Assembly (NCBI RefSeq): GCF_030433715.1
Contig: NZ_JAROCC010000011.1
Span: 1 to 64,000, forward strand
DNA from: Sporosarcina highlanderae
GTDB lineage: Bacteria > Bacillota > Bacilli > Bacillales_A > Planococcaceae
DNA length: 64,000 bases
Reading direction: 5' to 3'
Positions 19,227 through 27,342 of this stretch are shown here, one piece after another (the stretch's first letter is position 1; each line of letters opens with the position of its first letter). A program made the translations under genes and the position numbers. Below the pieces are notes generated by a model. The model searched no databases. It saw only the letters and a program-made list of their open reading frames with translations, and was not told the DNA's origin.

Positions 19227-20939
19227 TCAATATTGCACACCATGTCGGGAATGCGTTTTGAATACTTCCTCAGTTGGTTCGAAATAATCTTCCGTGTAAT
19301 TCGCTACAAATTCACCTTTTTGTATATAGCCGGCACCCCATGTTGGGTCCATCGTCAGCCATTCTCCATCGACTTTCACTTCCACCCATGCGTGGCGCGC
19401 AAAATTGAAGCCGGAGCCGGCCGTTCCTGCTATATATCTTGCTTCCATGCCGGACGCCCGAAGCAAGGCAAGGGCAAGGTATGTGTAGTCCTGGCAAATA
19501 CCTTTTTCAAGTTCAAGCACTTTTAATGCACTGTCATCCCAGTTAAAATCGCTGTTTTTCTGTTTTTCCACGTCATATGCAATTGATTTTGCTGTAAATT
19601 CATAGATAGCTTTCGCTTTCTCGCGATCTGACATCCCATCGGTTATGAGTTCTTCTGCAATCGCGATAATTTCAGGGGCATCGGATTGAACTCCCCGTGA
19701 TGGTAATATATCGCGTTGATCTTCGGTACCTGTGCTTTCTACGGTGAATTGGGCAACGTATTCATAGTAAAACTTGGAACTGTTTTTCTCTTTTATTTCC
19801 GGAACACTAACGATTACATCATATGTCCCTGGTCCGAAGCGTAAATAGAATTCATCATCGAATGAATAATCTTTTACAGGAATGACGGATAGAGCCTCTT
19901 CGCCATCTTTTTTCGTTGTAATATAAAGATGCGTCGTCTCTTTAGCAAATGGAGCATCTTTGTCGATGGTTCCTTTTATGCGATACGTTAAATTGGTCTC
20001 TTCACCGCCAACCGTTGGATAGGTGAGGTTGACACCACGTTCATGATAGGTCGTCATGTACTGAATCGGTTCAGTGACAAGTTCCGATTCATTGTCTATA
20101 TAAAGAACTGTGCCTTCTTGGAAATAGTTACTTTTTTCCTCGTCTGGCACGTAGACTTTTAATTCATGGATACCTTTTCCGTAAAATAAAGGGACGTCAT
20201 ACGTGAACTTCCCGTCTTTAACAGGAAGGACATGCTTCCACTTTTCTCCATCTTTTTTCATTTCAAGCATCACTGCTTCGTTTGGTCCTTTAATAGAGGA
20301 GAGTTCTCCTTTAAGTTTGAAAATCTCGTTTTCTTTAACATAACCACTTGCTGGTGCCTCAAGCGACAATCCCGCTTCCTGTGCAAAAGGGGTATACGTA
20401 AGGTCCCGCTGCATATTGGGGTTAACGTTATAGACCGTGAACTTTGCAAGATCGTAGTAATAATTTTTTCGATCCTTGCTTGGGAGCAACACAGTTACTC
20501 TGTATTCCCCCTCTCCGTTAAACAGCCTTACATTCTGTTTGAACCTGCCATCCTTGATAGGTGCATAATATTCCATCGAGTCGCCGAGATGCGCTTCTCC
20601 ATCAAACTTGATTTTGATCCACACATAGTTTTCTTGTAACTGGTCCTGATTTTCTACCGTTCCTTCAACTCTTACGAATTCATCCACCGCAAAGTTTGTG
20701 TGTGTGGGTTCTATCAGGGTAGCACCCACTTTTTCGCTATAACTTGTAAGTTCCAAAGGCACCATTTCAAGTTCAGCGTTTTTCTTTTCAATGGCAGCTT
20801 TAAAATCTTTCTTTTGCTCCTGCTTTTGAACGGGCGTTGGCTGCGATTCATCCACGGAAGCAGATTTATTCGCACATGCGCCTAATGATAACAGGCACAT
20901 CAGTGAAACCATCAGTATATGTAATTTTTTCATAGACAT
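19227..20939 (-). CDS. Transglutaminase-like lipoprotein
   Basis: A 570-residue exported protein. The signal peptide ends in the lipobox LGAC (Cys22). The middle holds about three repeated beta-rich segments of around 110 residues, with recurrent (Y/F)xVxVxxP patterns, that look like extracellular beta-sandwich modules. The last 150 residues are a transglutaminase-core domain with the Cys-His-Asp triad visible in EKGICQDYTYL, ARHAWVEV and MDPTWGAG. Such proteins are often papain-like peptidases or wall-linked enzymes; the substrate is unknown. The start is one of two close ATGs (20939 or 20933) behind AAGGGGGA. Confidence 0.85.
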   Translation of the reverse strand: MSMKKLHILMVSLMCLLSLGACANKSASVDESQPTPVQKQEQKKDFKAAIEKKNAELEMVPLELTSYSEKVGATLIEPTHTNFAVDEFVRVEGTVENQDQLQENYVWIKIKFDGEAHLGDSMEYYAPIKDGRFKQNVRLFNGEGEYRVTVLLPSKDRKNYYYDLAKFTVYNVNPNMQRDLTYTPFAQEAGLSLEAPASGYVKENEIFKLKGELSSIKGPNEAVMLEMKKDGEKWKHVLPVKDGKFTYDVPLFYGKGIHELKVYVPDEEKSNYFQEGTVLYIDNESELVTEPIQYMTTYHERGVNLTYPTVGGEETNLTYRIKGTIDKDAPFAKETTHLYITTKKDGEEALSVIPVKDYSFDDEFYLRFGPGTYDVIVSVPEIKEKNSSKFYYEYVAQFTVESTGTEDQRDILPSRGVQSDAPEIIAIAEELITDGMSDREKAKAIYEFTAKSIAYDVEKQKNSDFNWDDSALKVLELEKGICQDYTYLALALLRASGMEARYIAGTAGSGFNFARHAWVEVKVDGEWLTMDPTWGAGYIQKGEFVANYTEDYFEPTEEVFKTHSRHGVQY

Positions 20940-21114
20940 CGGATTCCCCCTTGTAATTTTTGGATATGTCTACTATAACAAGTTTTCGGAACAATTTCTT
21001 ATGCCAATAGATTGGGGTCTATAGTAGCCCTTTTGCAGGCTTATATTTTTACACTGTTAAAGTTTTTACTCTATAATTGATAATTAAGTCATATTTAATG
21101 TAGGGGTGAGATAA

Positions 21115-21675
21115 ATGACTCAATCAAAGGTGGATCCTCGAATTCTGCGTACGCGTAAATTAATTACGGATGCATTTATAGAACTTTCGGGCCGAAAGGA
21201 ATTTAAGGATATTACCGTCAAGGATATTACAGCTGAGGCCATGATTAATCGTGCCACATTTTATTATCATTTTGAAGATATATACGACCTATTGGAAAAA
21301 GCGTTGTCAGAAGTATTGTTAATTGATTTGAATTGTGAAACGTACCAAGATAACGAATTAAATGAGCAAACTTTGGTCGATATTTTTAAGGTCATTACAA
21401 ATTTTCAAATGTCATTGTCTAATCGGTGTCATAGGGGATATGAAGATACAATTGCCCGTATTATTCGGGAACAGCTTGAAGTTATCTTTTATAAAATGTT
21501 ACTAAACCAACAGCCTACTGTAGATGACGAAGCGTTGAAGCTTACGGGGGTCATGTTAAGCTGGGGACTTTACGGGGCATCTGTCGAATGGAAAAGAAAT
21601 AGTACAGTAAAGCCAGAGGCATTTATTAAATCAGCAATACCTTATATCATTTCCGGAATTGGATTAGGGTCATAG
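21115..21675 (+). CDS. TetR/AcrR-family regulator
   Basis: 186 residues. The N-terminal helix-turn-helix (about residues 10-57) has the family pattern ITVKDITAEAMINRATFYYHFEDIYDLLEK. The C-terminal domain resembles the TetR_C_8/YbiH-DhaS group common in Firmicutes. The ligand and targets are unknown. No obvious partner gene is adjacent: the upstream gene is divergent and the downstream SET gene is about 100 bases away on the same strand. The start has AGGGGTGAG upstream. Confidence 0.88.
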   Translation: MTQSKVDPRILRTRKLITDAFIELSGRKEFKDITVKDITAEAMINRATFYYHFEDIYDLLEKALSEVLLIDLNCETYQDNELNEQTLVDIFKVITNFQMSLSNRCHRGYEDTIARIIREQLEVIFYKMLLNQQPTVDDEALKLTGVMLSWGLYGASVEWKRNSTVKPEAFIKSAIPYIISGIGLGS

Positions 21676-21780
21676 CGTATTGCCAAATTCACCTGCATTC
21701 CGAAAAAATAAAATATCCCTAACTGTGTAGATTAATGTTATAGTTGGAAAGTATATTTTACAGATGAGAAGGTGAGCAAG

Positions 21781-22158
21781 ATGATTGAAGTGAAAACATC
21801 TGCACTTAGTGACGGAGAATTCAATAGAGGCGTATTCGCTACATGCGATATTAAAAAAGGTTCGATTCTACACGAAGCTCCAGTTATTGCATATCCAAAT
21901 GACCAACATTCGCATATTGAGCAAACACTTTTAGCTGATTATGCGTTTGAGTATGGGGTGAATCATACCGCAATCCTTCTTGGATATGGAATGTTATTCA
22001 ACCATTCATATACTCCGAATGCAACGTATGAAATCAGTTTTGAAAAACATACATTTGACTTTTATGCTTATAAAGATATAAAAGCAGGAGAAGAAATTCT
22101 GATCAATTATAATGGCGAAGTGGATGACGATGAACTTTTATGGTTTGATCAGCAATAA
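21781..22158 (+). CDS. SET-domain protein
   Basis: A protein of about 125 residues consisting of a minimal SET fold: a GEFNRGVFA start, the FNHSYTPNATY motif and the EEILINYNG C-terminal motif, which together form the S-adenosylmethionine and lysine pocket of SET methyltransferases. Bacterial stand-alone SET proteins have poorly defined targets. There is no pre- or post-SET cysteine cluster. The ATG at 21781 is six bases after GAAGGTG; a GTG at 21772 overlaps that site. It ends in a terminator shared with the convergent SRPBCC gene. Confidence 0.85.
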   Translation: MIEVKTSALSDGEFNRGVFATCDIKKGSILHEAPVIAYPNDQHSHIEQTLLADYAFEYGVNHTAILLGYGMLFNHSYTPNATYEISFEKHTFDFYAYKDIKAGEEILINYNGEVDDDELLWFDQQ

Positions 22159-22205
22159 AAAGGGTGGCTGTTACCGTTAATATCGGTGACTGCCATCCTT
22201 TTTAG
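22156..22205. terminator. Bidirectional terminator between SET and SRPBCC genes
   Basis: An imperfect stem, AAAAAGGGTGGC pairing with GCCATCCTTTTT, around an inner GTTACCG/CGGTGAC stem. A and T tracts flank both sides. Confidence 0.8.
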
Positions 22206-22207
22206 GT

Positions 22208-22666
22208 TTACACTCTTTTCAGTTCGATATTCGTAATTTCCTCTGCAACCGCGTTCGTAAAATCTTCGACTGTTTTTGGGACGAATGACTTGAGAATCGC
22301 ATTTATCATCGGTCCCATAACTCCTTTTGCAGAGATGTCCAAATTCCCGTGCATGACTGTTAGGGAATCTGAAGTCGTCGCCTCTGCTTTAAAATAGCCA
22401 TTGCCCGCGAAGTTTTCATTCAAACCCCTTAAGGCGAAGGTGACAAGGGTTGGTTCTCTCCATTCCGTGATATTAATTTGTAGCTTGATCGTCTTTTGCA
22501 TAATGCCAATATCACCTTTGAACGTCCACGTCGATTGTGTGTCGCTCAAAATCGAATGTTCGATATAACCAGGGACGAGCGGCGCCCATCTGTTCATATC
22601 ACTGACGAAATCCCATATCTTCCCTATAGGTAAATCCAATACCGTACTATGTGTTCCGCTTGGCAT
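22208..22666 (-). CDS. SRPBCC-family (CoxG-like) protein
   Basis: 152 residues with the SRPBCC/START fold, subgroup CO dehydrogenase subunit G (CoxG) like: IGKIWDFVSDMNRWAPLVPGY at the start, a central ITEWREPTLVTF strand and a long C-terminal helix. The fold binds hydrophobic ligands. No CO dehydrogenase genes are nearby, so the CoxG name reflects fold similarity only. It is convergent with the SET gene. Confidence 0.78.
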   Translation of the reverse strand: MPSGTHSTVLDLPIGKIWDFVSDMNRWAPLVPGYIEHSILSDTQSTWTFKGDIGIMQKTIKLQINITEWREPTLVTFALRGLNENFAGNGYFKAEATTSDSLTVMHGNLDISAKGVMGPMINAILKSFVPKTVEDFTNAVAEEITNIELKRV

Positions 22667-22845
22667 CTCGTTCCTCCTCTACTTGTAGAACGTTTACAAC
22701 ATAGCTTATTTTACGCGAGTGGATGTTGTAGATATGCATGTTGCTGCACTGCAAAATTAGATTTTTCTAATATAGTGAATAGTCCAATCCTAACGGTTTC
22801 GATAGCGTATTCTACAAGGACAGGTTTAAAGGGGGGGGAATAGGT

Positions 22846-23061
22846 TTGAGAAATCCAGAAGAATTTCGTGGACATGAGATGCGTCACGTGCATCGACATG
22901 AACACGTACACCACCATGTACATCATATGTCTCATCATATGAGGCATCATACGGGACACCACCATCACAATATCGTGCAGCCGGTAAATTATTACCCTAT
23001 GGGTCATCATCATCACCATAACATGGGACATCATCATTTTGGAGGGTTTAATCGTTTTTGA
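22846..23061 (+). CDS. Small histidine-rich protein 1
   Basis: 71 residues, about one third histidine and rich in methionine, starting with TTG after a run of eight G (AAAGGGGGGGG). There is no membrane segment. The N-terminus MRNPEEF and the segment QPVNYYPMGHH recur in the larger His-rich protein at 24769 (MRNTEEV and QPINFYPEGLH), so the two are paralogues. Metal binding is likely from composition. A spore-coat or exosporium role is a guess. Codon bias alone cannot prove expression, but the conserved start context in both copies argues that it is a gene. Confidence 0.7.
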   Translation: MRNPEEFRGHEMRHVHRHEHVHHHVHHMSHHMRHHTGHHHHNIVQPVNYYPMGHHHHHNMGHHHFGGFNRF

Positions 23062-23078
23062 AGTTGAAATTATATTGT

Positions 23079-23179
23079 AGAAGGGGCTGTCCAGAAAGTC
23101 AGTAAAAACTGACTTTCCGTGACAGCCTTTTCAATCTCAGACGATATTTACTTTAGGGACTAATCGGACAGCCCCTTCT
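23079..23179. repeat. 101-bp intergenic element with 14-bp terminal inverted repeats
   Basis: AGAAGGGGCTGTCC (23079-23092) is the exact reverse complement of 23166-23179. Inside, GAAAGTCAGT (23094-23103) pairs with ACTGACTTTC (23108-23117), and GGCTGTC pairs with GACAGCC (23121-23127) just before TTTTC. The inner hairpin can terminate the His-rich gene; the outer repeats look like a MITE or a switchable alternative stem. I saw no second copy in the window. Confidence 0.7.
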
Positions 23180-23257
23180 TTCCGTATTCGGAATTGTGTA
23201 AGTGCTTGTTTCCTATGTTATAATGACCTCCAACCATACATAGTACGGAGGGGAAAA

Positions 23258-24559
23258 ATGAATTTCATTCGTAACCAGTTATTGGAGTACGGAGTGGATG
23301 CGGCGTGGGTTGACACGTTTTCAATTGTTATCCTTGTCACTTTCGTCATGCTCCTATGTATCATTGCGAATTTTATCACGAAGCAAGTGATTATAAGATT
23401 TATTGCGCATGTTGTAAAAAAGAACAATATTAAATGGGGCAATATGTTATTGGAGCGAAAGGTGCTTCGACAATTATCCCATTTTGTACCTGCCATAATC
23501 ATTTACTATTTTGCATCGTCTTTTCCGACTTACAAAATAGCAATCCAAACATTGGCCCTAACATACATGATGATTGTGGCATTCAGTGTCGTCAATCGAT
23601 TATTGACTGTGTTCAATGATATTTATCAAACGTATGAAATTTCAAAAACGAAACCGGTTAAAGGATATATTCAAGTTACCAAGATTATGGTAATCATCAT
23701 CGGTACTGTTTTGGTGATTGCCAATCTAATGGGGGAAAGCCCGTTTATTCTGCTGAGCGGGATTGGCGCCCTTTCAGCTGTATTCATGCTGGTGTTCAAG
23801 GATTCATTATTAGGTCTTGTTGCGGGAGTACAGTTGTCTGCAACTGAAATGGTGCGAGTTGGGGACTGGATTGAAATGCCGAAATATGGTGCAAATGGTG
23901 ATATCATTGATATTTCGTTGAATACAGTTGCGGTGCGGAACTTCGACCAGACCGTGACAATGATTCCAAGTTACGCTCTCATTTCTGATTCATTCATCAA
24001 CTGGCGCGGTATGCAGGAATCAGGTGGGCGCCGAATTAAGCGCGCATTGTATATCGATACATCGAGCATTCAGTTTTGCACGGAGGAAATGATCGAGCAC
24101 TATAAAAATATCCATATTCTGAAAGATTATATTGTGGGGCGTGAACAAGAAATTGAGAAGTATAATCGTGTAAATCAGGTGGACCGTAGCAATATCGTCA
24201 ACGGAAGGGCACTGACCAATATAGGGGTATTTCGAGCGTATATTAATGAATACATTAAACGCCACCCGGGTATTCATCAGGAAAAGACGTTAATGGTCCG
24301 CCAGTTGGCGCCGGCCGAGCATGGTCTTCCGATAGAGGTTTATGCGTTTGCGAATAGTGTAAAATGGACGGTCTATGAGACTGTGCAGGCTGATATTTTT
24401 GATCATCTATTTGCGGTTGCAGATGAATTCGGGCTTCGCATATTCCAAAACCCGACAGGCAGTGATATAAAAGCGCTGAGCCAGGAATTGAGAGGCGAAG
24501 GTGCCTGTGCAACATACAATTCAGTAAATACACTACAATTGAATAAAATAAATGAATAA
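23258..24559 (+). CDS. Mechanosensitive ion channel, YbdG/MscM type
   Basis: A 433-residue MscS-superfamily protein. Five N-terminal hydrophobic segments are followed by the pore helix and beta domain (GIGALSAVFMLVFKDSLLGLVAGVQL). The NWRGMQESGGRRIKR motif near residue 250 is typical of the YbdG/MscM branch, which opens on osmotic downshift. The last 19 or 20 residues (from GACATYNS) are encoded by an inserted palindromic repeat (24500-24645), which probably replaced the original C-terminus. The start is behind a GGAGG site. Confidence 0.9.
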   Translation: MNFIRNQLLEYGVDAAWVDTFSIVILVTFVMLLCIIANFITKQVIIRFIAHVVKKNNIKWGNMLLERKVLRQLSHFVPAIIIYYFASSFPTYKIAIQTLALTYMMIVAFSVVNRLLTVFNDIYQTYEISKTKPVKGYIQVTKIMVIIIGTVLVIANLMGESPFILLSGIGALSAVFMLVFKDSLLGLVAGVQLSATEMVRVGDWIEMPKYGANGDIIDISLNTVAVRNFDQTVTMIPSYALISDSFINWRGMQESGGRRIKRALYIDTSSIQFCTEEMIEHYKNIHILKDYIVGREQEIEKYNRVNQVDRSNIVNGRALTNIGVFRAYINEYIKRHPGIHQEKTLMVRQLAPAEHGLPIEVYAFANSVKWTVYETVQADIFDHLFAVADEFGLRIFQNPTGSDIKALSQELRGEGACATYNSVNTLQLNKINE

Positions 24560-24645
24560 GCCGACCCAATCAAGACGTGGACGGCTTCTTTCTGCATGTA
24601 TATAAATTTTATTGAATTACCATAAATATGTGGTGCACAGGCACC
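24500..24645. repeat. Palindromic MITE-like repeat, copy 1, overlapping the mscS 3' end
   Basis: The ends GGTGCCTGTGCA (24500-24511) and TGCACAGGCACC (24634-24645) are perfect 12-base inverted repeats. Inner arms CAATTGAATAAAAT and ATTTTATTGAATT also pair, and a central GCCGACC...GGACGGC stem with TTCTTT can serve as terminator for the channel gene. It shares AAATACACTACAATTG and the right-end pattern TTGAATT..CAT.AAT with the copy at 57563-57709. The left 60 bases are translated as the end of the channel gene. Confidence 0.8.
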
Positions 24646-24768
24646 AAAAAGGGCACAGGAAAGACTGGTTTTTGGGGGCTATTCATTATATGTAAACATG
24701 GGTTATAGTCTAAATAGTTTTATTTACCTAACATAGTCTACAAGGAGTCTTTGAAAAGGGGGGTAAAT

Positions 24769-25236
24769 ATGAGAAATACAGAAGAAGTTCATAGCGGGCA
24801 AGAGCGTCGCCAGGAGCATCGCCAGGAGCACCGCCGGGAGCATCGCCACGAGCATCGACATGAGCATCACCATGAGCACATTCATCGCCAGGAGCACCGC
24901 CAGGAGCATCGACATGAGCGTCACCACGAGCATCACCATGAGCACATTCATCACCATCATCGTCACATTCCGCATGTTCAACATGTAGGCCATCCAACAG
25001 GGCACCATATGGGACACCAACAAATGATTCAAAATGTAAATTTGTTCCTTGAAGATCATAACGAGATGGTTCAACGTTTAAATTTTTCTCCGGTAGGTTA
25101 TCACCAAATGGTTCAACCTATAAATTTCTATCCTGAAGGTCTTCACCCAATGGTTCAACCTATGAATTTTTTCCCTGAAGGGCATCACGGATGCCACTGC
25201 TGTCACATGGGACATTTTAGAGGATTCAAATGTTGA
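24769..25236 (+). CDS. Histidine-rich protein 2 with C-terminal tandem repeats
   Basis: 155 residues. Residues about 7-70 are almost only His, Glu, Arg and Gln in EHR/EHH-type repeats of three to five residues. The C-terminal half has four copies of an approximately 18-residue unit with the pattern MVQ(P/R)(I/L/M)NF.P.G.H. It ends in a Cys/His cluster (HHGCHCCHMGHFRGFKC). It is a paralogue of the protein at 22846. The ATG follows AAAAGGGGGGT. There is no signal peptide or membrane segment. Metal binding is inferred from composition; a spore-surface role is possible but not shown. Confidence 0.75.
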   Translation: MRNTEEVHSGQERRQEHRQEHRREHRHEHRHEHHHEHIHRQEHRQEHRHERHHEHHHEHIHHHHRHIPHVQHVGHPTGHHMGHQQMIQNVNLFLEDHNEMVQRLNFSPVGYHQMVQPINFYPEGLHPMVQPMNFFPEGHHGCHCCHMGHFRGFKC

Positions 25237-25261
25237 ACTCAGACTTGCACTCAATTCGCAT

Positions 25262-25365
25262 GTTTGGATGCCTGTGCAGCGCACTATTCAGATTGTTTGG
25301 GTACCTGTGAAGCACACTATTCAATTCAGATTGTTTGGGTGCCTGTGCAGCACACTATTCAGATA
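25262..25365 (+). repeat. Three tandem partial copies of the palindromic repeat left end
   Basis: The unit GTTTGG(A/G)T(G/A)CCTGTG(C/A)AGC followed by (G/A)CACTATTCA occurs from 25262, 25295 and 25333, spaced 33 and 38 bases. The third copy runs on into sequence resembling the body of copy 1 (CTGCAATTG, then an ATCCGACC stem), but a matching right end is not visible. It looks like duplication of one end of the mobile palindrome family. Confidence 0.75.
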
Positions 25366-25389
25366 ATTAACTGCAATTGTATGAGGAAA

Positions 25390-25426
25390 ATAAAAAATCC
25401 GACCAAATTAAAACTTGGTCGGAGAT
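25390..25426 (-). terminator. Terminator downstream of the acidic repeat gene
   Basis: TCCGACCAA (from 25398) pairs with TTGGTCGGA (to 25425). On the minus strand the stem is followed by TTTTTTATTTT. It lies within the repeat-derived sequence and is the first terminator after the acidic repeat gene. Confidence 0.8.
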
Positions 25427-25515
25427 GATTAACCGTAAAGCATACGGCTCAGGCAGGGAATGGAAACATTTCCTGTTGTGTGTTCATATATTCAGTTTTA
25501 TTTCTTTTTATGATT

Positions 25516-26743
25516 TTACTTTTTTAGCAATCCGAAGAAAGACTGGTAAGCTGTAACTACTTGGTTGTAATATCCGATTAACTTGTCCCAAACCGTTGTT
25601 TGAACTTCTTCTGTAATTGTTTCTTCAGCAGCTTCTTCGTCTACAGCTGGTGCTTCAGTTACATCTTCATCCTCAGCAGGAACTTCAATAGCATCGTCGC
25701 CTTCGACCGCGTCATCGCCTTCAACTGCATCTTCGCCTTCGACTGCATCGTCGCCTTCGACCGCGTCATCGCCTTCGACTGCGTCATCACCTTCGACTGC
25801 ATCGTCGCCTTCGACCGCGTCATCGCCTTCGACTGCATCATCGCCTTCGACTGCGTCATCGCCTTCGACTGCATCTTCGCCTTCGACCTCGTCATCGCCT
25901 TCGACTGCGTCATCACCTTCGACTGCATCATCGCCTTCGACTGCGTCATCGCCTTCAGCCGGCTCTTCCGCTACCTCTTCACCTTGTAGTGTAATTCCAA
26001 GATGATCTTGAATTGCAAGTGTATAGTAATCGAGTAAACTTACATAATTTTGTAGGATGAACTTATATTCATTAAGTTGCTCCTCTGTTATAATTGAATC
26101 GGCTTGGTCAGTTGACGATGTATCTTCATTGATATTCTCGTCAGCTGGCTTTTCTGTTTCTTCGGCATCATCTTCAGCCGGAGCGTCAACATCTGCCTCT
26201 TCTTCAGCCGGAGCGTCAACATCTGGTTCTTCTTCAGCCGGAGCGTCAACATCTGCTTCTTCTTCAGCCGGAGCGTCAACATCTGCTTCTTCTTCAGCCG
26301 GAGCATTCTTCTTCAGCCGGAGCGTCAACATCTGCTTCTTCTTCAGCCGGAGCGTCAACATCTGCTTCTTCTTCAGCCGGAGCATCAACATCTGCCTCTT
26401 CTTCAGCTGGTGCATCTACAGCTTCCTCTTCTTTATTAGGTGCGTCCGTAGTGTCATCATCGCCAGTAGTATCATTCGAATCCTCTTCATCCGGCTCTGC
26501 TGCTACGAAGTTTTTATTTGCAATGGTACGCATGAATTTCCCTTTTTCAGGTGATCCCGGAATACTTGTTGCATAATAGGAAACCTTTTCGCCGTGGTTT
26601 TTAAACTCTTTTTCACCATTTTCAGCTGCTAAAGCTGAACCGCCCGCTCCGAAGATAGCTGCAGTGAGCATTGACGTTGACATTACAAACGGTAAAATTT
26701 TCTTTTTCGTGTTCTTCTCATTACGATTCGTTTCTTTAACCAA
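25516..26743 (-). pseudogene. Secreted acidic tandem-repeat protein, frameshifted
   Basis: The N-terminal part (26743 down to 26294) has a signal peptide ending near ALA-AE (residue 39), then decapeptide repeats APAEEEADVD encoded by 30-base units. Near 26304 one unit is 11 bases short and the frame ends in ECSG-stop. The remaining part (to 25516) continues in another frame with four more decapeptides, a unique region (ITEEQLNEYKFILQNYVSLL), about 15 VEGDDA hexapeptides (18-base units, roughly 25690-25960) and the tail VVTAYQSFFGLLKK. The intact protein would be a very acidic exported protein of unknown function. The start is a TTG behind AGGGAG. Slippage, phase variation or assembly error are all possible. 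Confidence 0.7.
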
Positions 26744-27342
26744 GAATGATCAAACTCCCTTTTCATAAATTTTTCTTTGACTACCTGATAATTAAGCGAA
26801 ATAACACACTCTATTCCGTTATGTACATCCGCCTCCTTCTCACAACATGAGTGCAGGGCCAGCAATTTAGTATTCGTTATGAAGCATTCACTCGAATAAT
26901 TTAGTTGCTCCTCATCTGCACATACCAACAATAACAAAAGTAAATAACAGTGGTGTAACAACCAAATAACAGATAAACATGGAAAGATTAACCTTTGTAA
27001 TAATATGCGAACATGGCGAAAGCTAAAAAGAGGATATTTTTTAATTAATTAGACCCATATTATCCAATTTATTCCAACGCTAAAACTATTGTCCAAGTGC
27101 CCTTTATGGATGCCACATTACTTTATTGCCATGTTGAATGAATAGTCTGAAGGGTCTAATGTTATTTATTACATAGTATTTCAGAGTATTACATTGGCTT
27201 GTGAACCTGGTAATCTGTGTTAAAAAGCAGAGATATTGGCGGATACAGTTTACAAAATGAATGAGAGAAGCCTCATAGGAAGGATTATTATGTAACATCT
27301 TGGGTACGAATAAGAAAAAGGGGAAAGTAGGGGAGTGACGTA
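26744..27342. other. 600-base gap without a recognised gene
   Basis: An AT-rich stretch between the acidic repeat gene and the urea transporter gene. Only short unsupported reading frames occur on either strand. It should hold divergent promoters for its neighbours, but I see no convincing -35/-10 pair, riboswitch or repeat. Confidence 0.5.

Noticed and set aside
19227..20939. Toxin (transglutaminase-type effector)
   Set aside because: The protein has a lipoprotein signal and beta-rich modules in front of the catalytic domain, and no immunity or secretion partner; a cell-surface enzyme is more likely.
24728..24997. Open reading frames antisense to the His-rich gene
   Set aside because: They arise from the repeated codons on the other strand, and lack ribosome sites and recognisable domains.
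24769..25000. CRISPR-like array
   Set aside because: The dense short repeats encode His/Glu/Arg codons in one open frame and have no unique spacers of constant length.
25690..25960. CRISPR array or minisatellite without coding role
   Set aside because: The 18-base units keep one open reading frame (VEGDDA) and no spacers exist; it is a coding tandem repeat.
26088..26306. Lys/Leu/Arg-rich reading frames in the acidic repeat region
   Set aside because: They are frame-shifted readings of the same 30-base repeat (MLTLRLKKKQ) and only prove the repeat period.
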